In this document: positions 48,741-60,600 of the stretch, piece after piece
Position numbering within the stretch: the stretch's first letter is position 1
How the letters are laid out: every line of letters starts with the position of its first letter
Assembly: GCA_034096865.1 (NCBI GenBank)
Contig: JAWQFJ010001248.1
Location: 10,001 to 74,000 of the forward strand
Length of the DNA: 64,000 bases
Direction of reading: 5' to 3'
Source of the DNA: Theodoxus fluviatilis
Taxonomy: Eukaryota; Mollusca; Gastropoda; Cycloneritida; Neritidae
Position numbers and translations under genes: made by a program
Notes under the pieces: model-generated
Database searches by the model: none
Seen by the model: only the letters and a program-made list of their open reading frames with translations
Told to the model about the DNA's origin: nothing

Positions 48741-50125
48741 TGTGTGAGAGAGAGAGAGAGAACCTCTGTACCAAAGGACCAGTGACCACACCTGACACTG
48801 GGTACTTGCTGGCTGCAGAATCTGCAGGATGACCTGGAGGACCTGATGGAGAGTGCCAACGACATCCAGGAGGTGATGGGACGCAGCTATGGCATGCCAG
48901 AGGTGGATGACGATGAGCTGGAGGCAGAACTGGCGGCCCTGGGCGATGACATCGGTCTTGATGAGGACTCCTCTTATCTGGACGATGCCGTCAGCGCACC
49001 CAGCATTCCCTCCAGTGAACCTGGCGCCGAGAGCACGGAGGTGGGTGGAACTGATGGTCTTCTATGTTATCATAATTGTTCCACTGTCGTGTCCTTTTTG
49101 TCTCGTCTTTTCCTCATCCAACCACACTTTGTCCTCTTTTTTTCTCTTGCCAAAACTAATTTTCTTGGATTTCTCTCATACTGTTGTCATCTTGCTTTCT
49201 TAGTCTCGTGTCTCTTTCATTTCATGACTCCTTTGGATGCTTCTTTCTCTGGTTTTGATATTGTCTAATCTGTTGTTTCAGATCTCGTTTGGCTCCTCTT
49301 TCTCCAGTTTCTTCATAGTCTGGTCTCCTTGCCCTTCTCTGAGTCACATCTCATGTCTTTGGTCTTTTCTTATCCATTGTCTTCTGTCTCTATTTCTAGT
49401 ATTTTGTCTCATGTCTCCTCTTACTCTTATCTTTAGTCATTCTTCTCTTGTCTATTCAGCCTCCAGTTCCCTCTGCTTAGCCAGCACCCACCCCACCCTA
49501 CCCCCATGACAATAGTTGCATGGCGTGTTTTTAGGGCGAGCAGCTTGCTAATAGAGGCTGGTGTCGAAGTTGATTCCAGTCTGCTTGCAATCAGCTTGCT
49601 CTAAGAAACGCACATCTGCTTGTCCTGGTAATGCCCAGTTTCCATGAGATGTCATCATGAGAATGCCAGGAGACATGGAGTGCAAAATTAAGTTCTCCAT
49701 GTTTACTTTCTGTCTTGCCTCTTCCCTCAGCCCCTCATTCCTAGGAGAGCATGGCAACATGTGCGCTACCTGATGTTAAATTCTTATAATCTTCCTTTCT
49801 ACATCTTTGCTCTTCATTTGAAAGTCATAAGTATTAATACTGTAGAACTTTGTACATTTTGATTTGGGAGAAAATGCAGACACAATATTACTGTGTAATT
49901 TGTGTTTTGTGAAGCTGTTTGTCCTCAATTTCATATCAAGTTCACACTGCAGTTTTGTTTGTTTAAAAAATGAAAACTTGTTAATATACTGATGTCATTG
50001 TCACTTAGAAAATTCAAGGCTTTTTTCCTTGGCAGTTTTCTCTATGCCTCTCTTTTCCTTCTCTCCAGGGCGGTGTTCCTGTGGACGAGTTTGGGCTTCC
50101 ACAAATCCCACAGACTGCCAAGTAG
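42633..50125 (+). CDS. CHMP5: Charged multivesicular body protein 5, ESCRT-III subunit (7 exons)
   Basis: CHMP5/Vps60 is an ESCRT-III-associated protein that binds LIP5/VTA1 and regulates the Vps4 ATPase in multivesicular-body sorting on endosomes. Exons: 42633-42701, 43665-43769, 45167-45213, 46071-46164, 46748-46819, 48819-49040, 50069-50125. The sum is 666 nt (221 aa), close to the family's about 219. The N-terminus [17 protein letters not shown] is diagnostic. Basic coiled-coil helices follow ([32 protein letters not shown]), then an acidic helix ([30 protein letters not shown]) and the C-terminal [10 protein letters not shown] tail. Exon 2 uses a GTTAGT donor. The gene is head-to-head with SMUG1 and tail-to-tail with IAH1. 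Confidence 0.95.
44418..44467 (+). repeat. (CA)n microsatellite
   Basis: About 24 CA units in CHMP5 intron 2. Confidence 0.97.
44622..44905 (+). repeat. 24-bp minisatellite containing GTGAGT in the sense strand
   Basis: About 11 copies of GGATATAAGTGGGTGAGTGG plus GTGT, in CHMP5 intron 2. Most units contain GG|GTGAGT, a good 5' splice-site match. The Tyr-Lys-Trp-Val frame and the His/Pro-rich opposite frames are artefacts. Confidence 0.95.
45817..45932 (+). repeat. (GAT)n/(AGTGAT)n microsatellite
   Basis: Interrupted GAT repeats with a recurring GATAGTGAT motif, CHMP5 intron 3. The poly-Asp/Ser frames are non-coding. Confidence 0.95.
46284..46527. mobile_element. 244-bp piggyBac-like MITE flanked by TTAA
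   Basis: TTAA at 46280-46283 and 46528-46531. The right end in reverse complement is CCCTTGGAGTGCCCCAGTCC; the left end is CTTGGAGTGCCG, similar after loss of two C. TTAA duplication and CCC-type ends fit piggyBac-derived MITEs. In CHMP5 intron 4. Confidence 0.75.
46965..47055 (+). repeat. 3'-tail remnant of an I/Nimb-type LINE ending in (CATT)n
   Basis: CCTTTAATAGTGTACAAAGG and CTGATAG followed by an A-rich link and (CATT)n, resembling 31367-31425 and 1420-1526. In CHMP5 intron 5. Confidence 0.5.
47289..48131 (+). mobile_element. Dispersed AGGTCA-rich repeat, copy 2
   Basis: Second copy of 4205-5053, same orientation and nearly identical outside the CCGT run. It ends GGGCTTTGCCCTTCTTG, about 10 bp further than copy 1. 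It lies in CHMP5 intron 5. The reading frame [14 protein letters not shown]..., present in both copies, is likely incidental. Confidence 0.85.
48318..48800 (+). repeat. About 100-bp compound minisatellite upstream of CHMP5 exon 6
   Basis: Four copies of a GAACCTCTGTACCAAAGGAC plus CAGTGCCCACACCTGACACT core (starts near 48371, 48565, 48665 and 48761) separated by (GT)n(GA)n of varying length. The last core ends about 18 bp before the exon 6 acceptor at 48817-48818. Confidence 0.93.
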
Positions 50126-51213
50126 CCAGCCTCCCCCACACATACCTAGGATGAACAATGCTGCGACTGTCTGTGTAAATGGTGTAAAAAGTGCTGTACA
50201 GATCACTGCGTACTCCCCCTTCATCATCATCATGTAGCGACTCTTTCATGCGCCTGCCCCAACTTGTAAGAGCTTGACACTGCATCCAAATAAGAAACCT
50301 ATTCCAGCAGGGTGGTGGAGCTAGGTGTTTTAACTTGAAAGCTTTCCAACCTCCAGGTACTGGAAATGCACCATTGTCTGTCAATATCATGAACAATGGA
50401 ATTGCCTTTCAGTATGGCATCTGACTGGGTTCTTCAAATGGGGTCAACTTCTTAGTGAAAATAATTTAATTGTGGAATACACATTCTTTAGACGTGGTAG
50501 TGATATGTCCCTGCAAATCTGTGTTTGTGTCAGCACTATTTATGCCCTTGTGCCTAGCATGGCAAGTATGAATGTTGCTAGTTTTTGTATATCAACATGT
50601 TCAATCACCCACAGGCATGGATGTACAATTCAACACACACACATACATACACCAATTAATCCCAACAGTTTTGAAGTAATAAACAAGACCATTAATGTCC
50701 TATCATAGGAATTTTTCACTTCTATGTTGAATGGTGTGTACATCTGAAGAGAGCTGTGTATACACGTCTATTAACTTCTTGTTTATCAACTCTCATCATA
50801 ATAATATCCATATCCCCCCCCCCCCCCCCTCATATAAAATATGACACTTCAAGTACTGACCACTTTGCTTCTCCATATAGTTGCTGATGGACTTTACATT
50901 ATCTAGCTAGCAGGGGGTTTAATTTTCTTACAAAGCATGGAAATAGGAGGTATTCTTTACCTACAGATGCAACATGGACAAAGTGGAAAGCAGTCTAAAA
51001 CTCGAATAGGGGAAGTGTTGCTTGTCAGTGTCACTGCTGTCACTGAGTCAGGTAATGCAGAGCTGCTTCCGACTGACTGCAAGCATTGGCTTCTTTCAGT
51101 TTCCAAAAGAGTTGATAAAATCTTTAGTTGATTGAAGATTTCTGTTTCTTATTTTAGTTTGTTGAATTTTGTTTTCCTCCTGCTGATTCGATGCGGCTTC
51201 ATTTACTGCAGTA

Positions 51214-51219
51214 AATAAA
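51214..51219 (+). terminator. Polyadenylation signal of CHMP5
   Basis: AATAAA in GTAAATAAAGTCAGG, about 1.1 kb after the stop at 50125. Confidence 0.6.
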
Positions 51220-51483
51220 GTCAGGTAAACTTTTTACATTGCACCTATTGTGTCTTCCCTGGTCCAGAATAAGATGTGGATACAGCGTAAGGTTTTGTCA
51301 CCTTTTAATAGAGGCACAATAAGCTTTAAGATAACCCCCTGAGATGAAATAACAAACCAAAAAAAAAACAGTGGTTGAAAGGAAACAGTTGAGACAAAAT
51401 GATGTTTGGTGGATTAATTTTAAAATAAGAGCTGAAAATCAACACTCAACAGTTGCAATGACGAGGAACAAAGATGGGGGTGC

Positions 51484-51489
51484 TTTATT
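51484..51489 (-). terminator. Polyadenylation signal of IAH1
   Basis: TTTATT on the + strand (AATAAA on the - strand), 147 bp downstream of the IAH1 stop codon. It faces the CHMP5 signal about 265 bp away. Confidence 0.65.
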
Positions 51490-51635
51490 AAAAAGTACAT
51501 GATAAATTCTTATCAAATGTAAATGACTTAATTTGCTGATAAAAAGTTGTGATATTTGAGTAGTTGGGGAGGTACAAACAGCCAGAGTGGCATGTGATGC
51601 AAGTCGGCCACTCTTGGGGGGTGGGCAGGGCATTG

Positions 51636-54600
51636 CTAGCTGCCGTCCTTCTTCTCTTCCTCTGAAGCAAAGGTGGCCTCGGGATTCTTGAAGTCGATGT
51701 CATCCCAGGGTGGGAACTTCATGGGCAGGCTGGCAGTCAGGTTGTCGATGACAGGCTGCAGCAGGTCAAAGAGGAAGGTGGACCCCTGGGAGGACAGGTG
51801 CAGTCCATCACTCAGCATCTCCTCCCACTCCTGCTGCAAGGTACAAACATGCAGTCAGGAACAATGCTGCCACACATATGCAGTCAGGAACAATGCCACC
51901 ACACATATGCAGTCAGGAACAATGCCACCACATATATGCAGTCCTGCGGCAAGGTACAAACATGCAGTCAGGAACAATGCTGCCACACATATGCAGTCAG
52001 GAACAATGCCACCACACATATGCAGTCAGGAACAATGCCACCACATATATGCAGTCCTGCGGCAAGGTACAAACATGCAGTCAGGAACAATGCCACCACA
52101 CATATGCAGTCAGGAACAATGCCACCACACATATGCAGTCCTGCTGCAAGGTACAGACATGCAGTCAGGAACAATGCCACCACACATATGCAGTCCTGTT
52201 GCAAGGTACAGACATGCAGTCAGGAACAATGCCACCACACATATGCAGTCAGGAACAATGCCACCACACATATGCAGTCAGGAACAATGCCACCACACAT
52301 ATGCAGTCCTGCTGCAAGGTACAGACATGCAGTCAGGAACAATGCCACCACACATATGCAGTCCTGCTGCAAGGTACAGACATGCAGTCAGGAACAATGC
52401 CACCACACATATGCAGTCAGGAACAATGCCACCACACATATGCAGTCCTGCTGCAAGGTACAGACATGCAGTCAGGAACAATGCCACCACACATATGCAG
52501 TCAGGAACAATGCCACCACACATATGCAGTCAGGAACAATGCCACCACACATATGCAGTCCTGCTGCAAGGTACAGACATGCAGTCAGGAACAATGCCAC
52601 CACACATATGCAGTCCTGCTGCAAGGTACAGACATGCAGTCAGGAACAATGCCACCACACATATGCAGTCCTGCTGCAAGGTACAGACATGCAGTCAGGA
52701 ACAATGCCACCACACATATGCAGTCAGGAACAATGCCACCACACATATGCAGTCAGGAACAATGCCACCACACATATGCAGTCAGGAACAATGCCACCAC
52801 ACATATGCAGTCAGGAACAATGCCACCACACATATGCAGTCAGGAACAATGCCACCACACATATGCAGTCCTGCTGCAAGGTACAGACATGCAGTCAGGA
52901 ACAATGCCACCACACATATGCAGTCAGGACATGCCACCACAACATGCAGTCTGCGCAAGGTACAGACATGCAGTCAGGAACAATGCCACCACACATATGC
53001 AGTCCTGCTGCAAGGTACAGACATGCAGTCAGGAACAATGCCACCACACATATGCAGTCCTGCTGCAAGGTACAGACATGCAGTCAGGAACAATGCCACC
53101 ACACATATGCAGTCAGGAACAATGCCACCACACATATGCAGTCCTGCTGCAAGGTACAGACATGCAGTCAGGAACAATGCCACCACACATATGCAGTCCT
53201 GCTGCAAGGTACAGACATGCAGTCAGGAACAATGCCACCACACATATGCAGTCAGGAACAATGCCACCACACATATGCAGTCCTGCTGCAAGGTACGGAC
53301 ATGCAGTCAGGAACAATGCCACCACACATATGCAGTCCTGCTGCAAGGTACAGACATGCAGTCACGTACAATGCCACCACACATATGCAGTCAGGAACAA
53401 TGCCACCACACATATGCAGTCCTGCTGCAAGGTACGGACATGCAGTCAGGAACAATGCCACCACACATATGCAGTCCTGCTGCTAGGTACAGACATGCAG
53501 TCAGGAACAATGCCACCACACATATGCAGTCAGGAACAATGCCACCACACATATGCAGTCAGGAACAATGCCACCACACATATGCAGTCCTGCTGCAAGG
53601 TACAAACATGCAGTCAGGAACAATGCCACCACACATATGCAGTCCTGCTGCAAGGTACAAACATGCAGTCAGGAACAATGCTGCCACACATATGCAGTCC
53701 TGCTGCAAGGTACAGACATGCAGTCAGGAACAATGCCACCACACATATGCAGTCCTGCTGCAAGGTACAGACATGCAGTCAGGAACAATGCCACCACACA
53801 TATGCAGTCAGGAACAATGCCACCACACATATGCAGTCAGGAACAATGCCACCACACATATGCAGTCAGGAACAATGCCACCACACATATGCAGTCAGGA
53901 ACAATGCCACCACACATATGCAGTCAGGAACAATGCCACCACTCATATGCAGTCCTGCTGCAAGGTACAGACATGCAGTCAGGAACAATGCCACCACACA
54001 TATGCAGTCCTGCTGCAAGGTACAGACATGCAGTCAGGAACAATGCCACCACACATATGCAGTCAGGAACAATGCCACCACACATATGCAGTCAGGAACA
54101 ATGCCACCACACATATGCAGTCAGGAACAATGCCACCACACATATGCAGTCCTGCTGCAAGGTACAGACATGCAGTCAGGAACAATGCCACCACACATAT
54201 GCAGTCAGGAACAATGCCACCACACATATGCAGTCAGGAACAATGCCACCACTCATATGCAGTCCTGCTGCAAGGTACAGACATGCAGTCAGGAACAATG
54301 CCACCACACATATGCAGTCCTGCTGCAAGGTACAGACATGCAGTCAGGAACAATGCCACCACACATATGCAGTCCTGCTGCTAGGTACAGACATGCAGTC
54401 AGGAACAATGCCACCACACATATGCAGTCAGGAACAATGCCACCACACATATGCAGTCCTGCTGCAAGGTACAGACATGCAGTCAGGAACAATGCCACCA
54501 CACATATGCAGTCAGGAACAATGCCACCACACATATGCAGTCAGGAACAATGCCACCACACATATGCAGTCAGGAACAATGCTGCCACACATATGCAGTC

Positions 54601-57600
54601 CTGCTGCAAGGTACAGACATGCAGTCAGGAACAATGCCACCACACATATGCAGTCAGGAACAATGCCACCACACATATGCAGTCCTGCTGCAAGGTACAG
54701 ACATGCAGTCAGGAACAATGCCACCACACATATGCAGTCCTGCTGCAAGGTACAGACATGCAGTCAGGAACAATGCCACCACACATATGCAGTCAGGAAC
54801 AATGCCACCACACATATGCAGTCAGGAACAATGCCACCACTCATATGCAGTCCTGCTGCAAGGTACAGACATGCAGTCAGGAACAATGCCACCACACATA
54901 TGCAGTCCTGCTGCAAGGTACAGACATGCAGTCAGGAACAATGCCACCACACATATGCAGTCAGGAACAATGCCACCACACATATGCAGTCAGGAACAAT
55001 GCCACCACTCATATGCAGTCCTGCTGCAAGGTACAGACATGCAGTCAGGAACAATGCCACCACACATATGCAGTCCTGCTGCAAGGTACAGACATGCAGT
55101 CAGGAACAATGCCACCACACATATGCAGTCAGGAACAATGCCACCACACATATGCAGTCAGGAACAATGCCACCACTCATATGCAGTCCTGCTGCAAGGT
55201 ACAGACATGCAGTCAGGAACAATGCCACCACACATATGCAGTCCTGCTGCAAGGTACAGACATGCAGTCAGGAACAATGCCACCACACATATGCAGTCAG
55301 GAACAATGCCACCACACATATGCAGTCCTGCTGCAAGGTACAGACATGCAGTCAGGAACAATGCCACCACACATATGCAGTCAGGAACAATGCCACCACA
55401 CATATGCAGTCAGGAACAATGCCACCACACATATGCAGTCAGGAACAATGCCACCACACATATGCAGTCAGGAACAATGCCACCACACGTGAAGGAGTGA
55501 AAGATGCAGAACAGCATGAAACACAAGACGACAAAAAACACGTGAAACAAAACAGCATGAGGCAGATGAAATATGAATAGCATGACAAGATGCAAAACAC
55601 CGTGAAAGAAGCAAAGACAGCAGGCATGAAATGAATTATTAGACAAGACAAAGCATTGGACACGAGAAGGAAAAGCATGACGTCTCCCAGTCCTGCTGCA
55701 AGACAGTAAAGTACAAACCGGAATTGGGGCATCAGACATTGAAGGGCTTACTGCTTAGCCATGAAATGGCAAAAGATAACAGAGTTAAAAGACAGGCCAT
55801 CAAGCAAGAGATGGTATCGGACGTGAATGCACCTTACAACATAAGACAGCACAGCAGGCATGAGACGGAAAATCCTCTAATATCTCTTCCCATTCTTACT
55901 GCAAGTCAGGCTAGAAGGTCATCACAGACCCGAGGCAATAGACTGCCACATAGCATCTGGCAATACACAGGGCATTACCTGACAAACAATAACGACTTAT
56001 GGTAGTGCTGGGGAGTGGTACTGTGCAGTGCTAAACCAAAAAATGGGGGGGGGGGGGGTTTGGTCTTCAACAAAGGGAGGCAACTGTCCCCACTTACCTC
56101 CCCTGATTTCATCATCTCCGTGTAAAAGTCGACAATCTGGGCACCAGACTCTGAAGCTGCCTCCACACACACCTTGGCGTAATCTCCCGTCACCTTGTTG
56201 GACTTGCTCATGGGCTTGCCTGCACAGAGTGTTTCACAGCATCAGCAAACACTCTCACACAGCACACATCAACAAATCTAAACACAATAGCATGAACAAT
56301 GGAAACGTAAAATGAAGCTTTTTACAATTGCAACACCCGACCTTCCCCCACTTTCTTTGGATCAGGAAAAGCTCCACATGGCTTGATAAGGTTATTGCAA
56401 TTTCTTTTTTACTGTTCTTTGAAAAGGTTGCACTCATTCCAAGCTGTCAATTCTTACAGCTACTGTGCATAGGATCTCCTCAGCACATGAAATCATTTTC
56501 TGTGGGTGCTGCAGTGACAATGAAAATGCTAATATCAAGAGTGCAAGAATCCCAAGGCAGAGACTTCCAGAGCCAACATGGATTAATCTCGACTGCAAGG
56601 ATTTCACGGCAAAATATGAATACCCGGTAGATAAAATGGCAAGGATAGTGGTACAATCCATTCTATTATCATTTTGCACTTCCAGGTGTACTATTTGTCA
56701 TGCAACCCTGTTTTGAACTCACAACACCTAAAATTCTTATCCCTTACAATAGTAAATGCTCATAGAAATGGAAAATATTATTTCAAATACAGACACGATA
56801 AAAACAAGAAAATGTACCTTCTTTACATTAGCTAGTAATGTATCTGTTGCCTGGAGGCAGGCAAGACAGGCTAAAGTGGACACTACTCTGTACTGGCAAC
56901 ACAGACTGAAGTGGTCACAGCTCTACTCTGTACTGACAGGACAGGCTGAAGTGGACACTGCTCTACTCTGTACTGACAACACAGACTGAAGTGGACACAG
57001 CTCTACTCTGTACTGACAACACAGACTGAAGTGGACACAGTTCTACTCTGTACTGACAACACAGACTGAAGTGGACACAGCTCTACTCTGTACTGACAAC
57101 ACAGACTGAAGTGGACACATTTCTACTCTGCACTGACAAGACTGACTGAACTGGACACAGCTCTACTCTGTACTGACAACACAGACTGAAGTGGACACAG
57201 CTCTACTCTGTACTGACAACACAGGCTGAAGTGGTCACAGCTCTACTCTGTACTGACAGGACAGGCTGAAGTGGACACAACTCTACTCTGTACTGACAAC
57301 ACAGACTGAAGTGGACACAGCTCTACTCTGTACTGACAGGACAGACTGAAGTGGACACAGCTCTACTCTGTACTGACAACACAGACTGAAGTGGACACAG
57401 CTCTACTCTGTACAGACTGAAGTTGACACAGCTCTACTCTGTACTGACAACACAGACTGAAGTGGACACAGCTCTACTCTGTACTGACAACACAGACTGA
57501 AGTGGACACAGCTCTACTCTGTACAGACTGAAGTGGACAAAGCTCTACTCTGTACTGACAAGACAGACTGAAGTGGACACAGCTCTACTCTGTACTGACA

Positions 57601-60600
57601 AGACAGGCTGAAGTGGACACAGCTCTACTCTGTACTGACAACACAGACTGAAGTGGACACAGCTCTACTCTGTACTGACAACACAGACTGAAGTGGACAC
57701 AGCTCTACTCTGTACAGACTGAAGTGGACAAAGCTCTACTCTGTACTGACAAGACAGACTGAAGTGGACACAGCTCTACTCTGTACTGACAAGACAGACT
57801 GAAGTGGACACAGCTCTACTCTGTACTGACAACACAGACTGAAGTGGACACAGCTCTACTCTGTACTGACAACACAGACTGAAGTGGACACAGCTCTACT
57901 CTGTACAGACTGAAGTGGACAAAGCTCTACTCTGTACTGACAAGACAGACTGAAGTGGACACAGCTCTACTCTGTACTGACAAGACAGACTGAAGTGGAC
58001 AAAGCTCTACTCTGTACTGACAACACAGACTGAAGTGGACACAGCTCTACTCTGTACTAACACAGACTGAAGTGGACACAGCTCTACTCTGTACTGACAA
58101 CACAGACTGAAGTTGACACAGCTCTACTCTGTACAGACTGAAGTGGACAAAGCTCTACTCTGTACTGACAACACAGACTGAAGTGGACACAGCTCTACTC
58201 TGTACTAACACAGACTGAAGTGGACAAAGCTCTACTCTGTACTGACAAGACAGACTGAAGTTGACACAGCTCTACTCTGTACAGACTGAAGTGGACAAAG
58301 CTCTACTCTGTACTGACAACACAGACTGAAGTGGACACAGCTCTACTCTGTACTGACAACACAGACTGAAGTGGACACAGCTCTACTCTGTACTGACAAC
58401 ACAGGCTGAAGTGGACACAGCTCTACTCTGTACTGACAACACAGGCTGAAGTGGACACAGCTCTACTCTGTACTGACAACACAGACTGAAGTGGACACAG
58501 CTCTACTCTGTACTGACAAGACAGACTGAAGTGGACACTGCTCTACTCTGTACTGACAACACAGACTGAAGTGGACACAGCTCTACTCTGTACTGACAAG
58601 ACAGACTGAAGTGGACACAGCTCTACTCTGTACTGACAAGACAGACTGAAGTGGACACTGCTCTACTCTGTACTGACAACACAGACTGAAGTGGACACAG
58701 CTCTACTCTGTACTGACTGAAGTGGACACAGCTCTACTCTGTACTGACAACACAGACTGAAGTGGACACAGCTCTACTCTGTACTGACAACACAGACTGA
58801 AGTGGACACAGCTCTACTCTGTACTGACAACACAGACTGAAGTGGACACAGCTCTACTCTGTACTGACAACACAGACTGAAGTGGACACAGCTCTACTCT
58901 GTACTGACAACACAGACTGAAGTGGACACAGCTCTACTCTGTACTGACAACACAGACTGAAGTGGACACAGCTCTACTCTGTACTGACAACACAGACTGA
59001 AGTGGACACAGCTCTACTCTGTACTGACAACACAGACTGAAGTGGACACAGCTCTACTCTGTACTGACAACACAGACTGAAGTGGACACAGCTCTACTCT
59101 GTACTGACAACACAGACTGAAGTGGACACAGCTCTACTCTGTACTGACAACACAGACTGAAGTGGACACAGCTCTACTCTGTACTGACAACACAGACTGA
59201 AGTGGACACAGCTCTACTCTGTACTGACAACACAGACTGAAGTGGACACAGCTCTACTCTGTACTGACAACACAGACTGAAGTGGACACAGCTCTACTCT
59301 GTACTGACAACACAGACTGAAGTGGACACAGCTCTACTCTGTACTGACAACACAGACTGAAGTGGACACAGCTCTACTCTGTACTGACAACACAGACTGA
59401 AGTGGACACAGCTCTACTCTGTACTGACAACACAGACTGAAGTGGACACAGCTCTACTCTGTACTGACAACACAGACTGAAGTGGACACAGCTCTACTCT
59501 GTACTGACAACACAGACTGAAGTGGACACAGCTCTACTCTGTACTGACAACACAGACTGAAGTGGACACAGCTCTACTCTGTACTGACAACACAGACTGA
59601 AGTGGACACAGCTCTACTCTGTACTGACAACACAGACTGAAGTGGACACAGCTCTACTCTGTACTGACAACACAGACTGAAGTGGACACAGCTCTACTCT
59701 GTACTGACAACACAGACTGAAGTGGACACAGCTCTACTCTGTACTGACAACACAGACTGAAGTGGACACAGCTCTACTCTGTACTGACAACACAGGCTGA
59801 AGTGGACACAGCTCTACTCTGTACTGACAACACAGACTGAAGTGGACACAGCTCTACTCTGTACTGACAACACAGACTGAAGTGGACACAGCTCTACTCT
59901 GTACTGACAACACAGACTGAAGTGGACACAGCTCTACTCTGTACTGACAACACAGACTGAAGTGGACACAGCTCTACTCTGTACTGACAACACAGACTGA
60001 AGTGGACACAGCTCTACTCTGTACTGACAACACAGACTGAAGTGGTCACAGCTCTACTCTGTACTGACAACACAGGCTGAAGTGGACACAGCTCTACTCT
60101 GTACTGACAACACAGACTGAAGTGGACACAGCTCTACTCTGTACTGACAACACAGACTGAAGTGGACACAGCTCTACTCTGTACTGACAACACAGACTGA
60201 AGTGGTCACAGCTCTACTCTGTACTGACAACACAGACTGAAGTGGATACAGCTCTACTCTGTACTAACAACACAGACTGAAGTGGACACAGCTCTACTCT
60301 GTACTGACAACACAGACTGAAGTGGACACAGCTCTACTCTGTACTGACAACACAGACTGAAGTGGACACAGCTCTACTCTGTACTGACAACACAGACTGA
60401 AGTGGATACAGCTCTACTCTGTACTGACAACACAGACTGAAGTGGACACAGCTCTACTCTGTACTGACAACACAGACTGAAGTGGACACAGCTCTACTCT
60501 GTACTGAGAACACAGACTGAAGTGGACAAAGCTCTACTCTGTACTGACAACACAGGCTGAAGTGGACACAGCTCTACTCTGTACTGACAACACAGACTGA

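Noticed and set aside
48279..48865. Ser/Leu/His/Thr-rich frames on both strands upstream of CHMP5 exon 6.
   Set aside because: Microsatellite and minisatellite translation only.
49237..49509. 90-codon Ser/Leu/Phe-rich frame in CHMP5 intron 6.
   Set aside because: It arises from a CT-rich intron stretch and has no domain. CHMP5 exons 6 and 7 join in phase without it.
51673..55580. Very long + strand reading frames (up to 1204 codons) rich in Cys, His, Gln and Thr.
   Set aside because: They lie wholly inside the 29/26-bp minisatellite, are open in all three frames, and come from unit periodicity. The array is an intron of IAH1 on the other strand.
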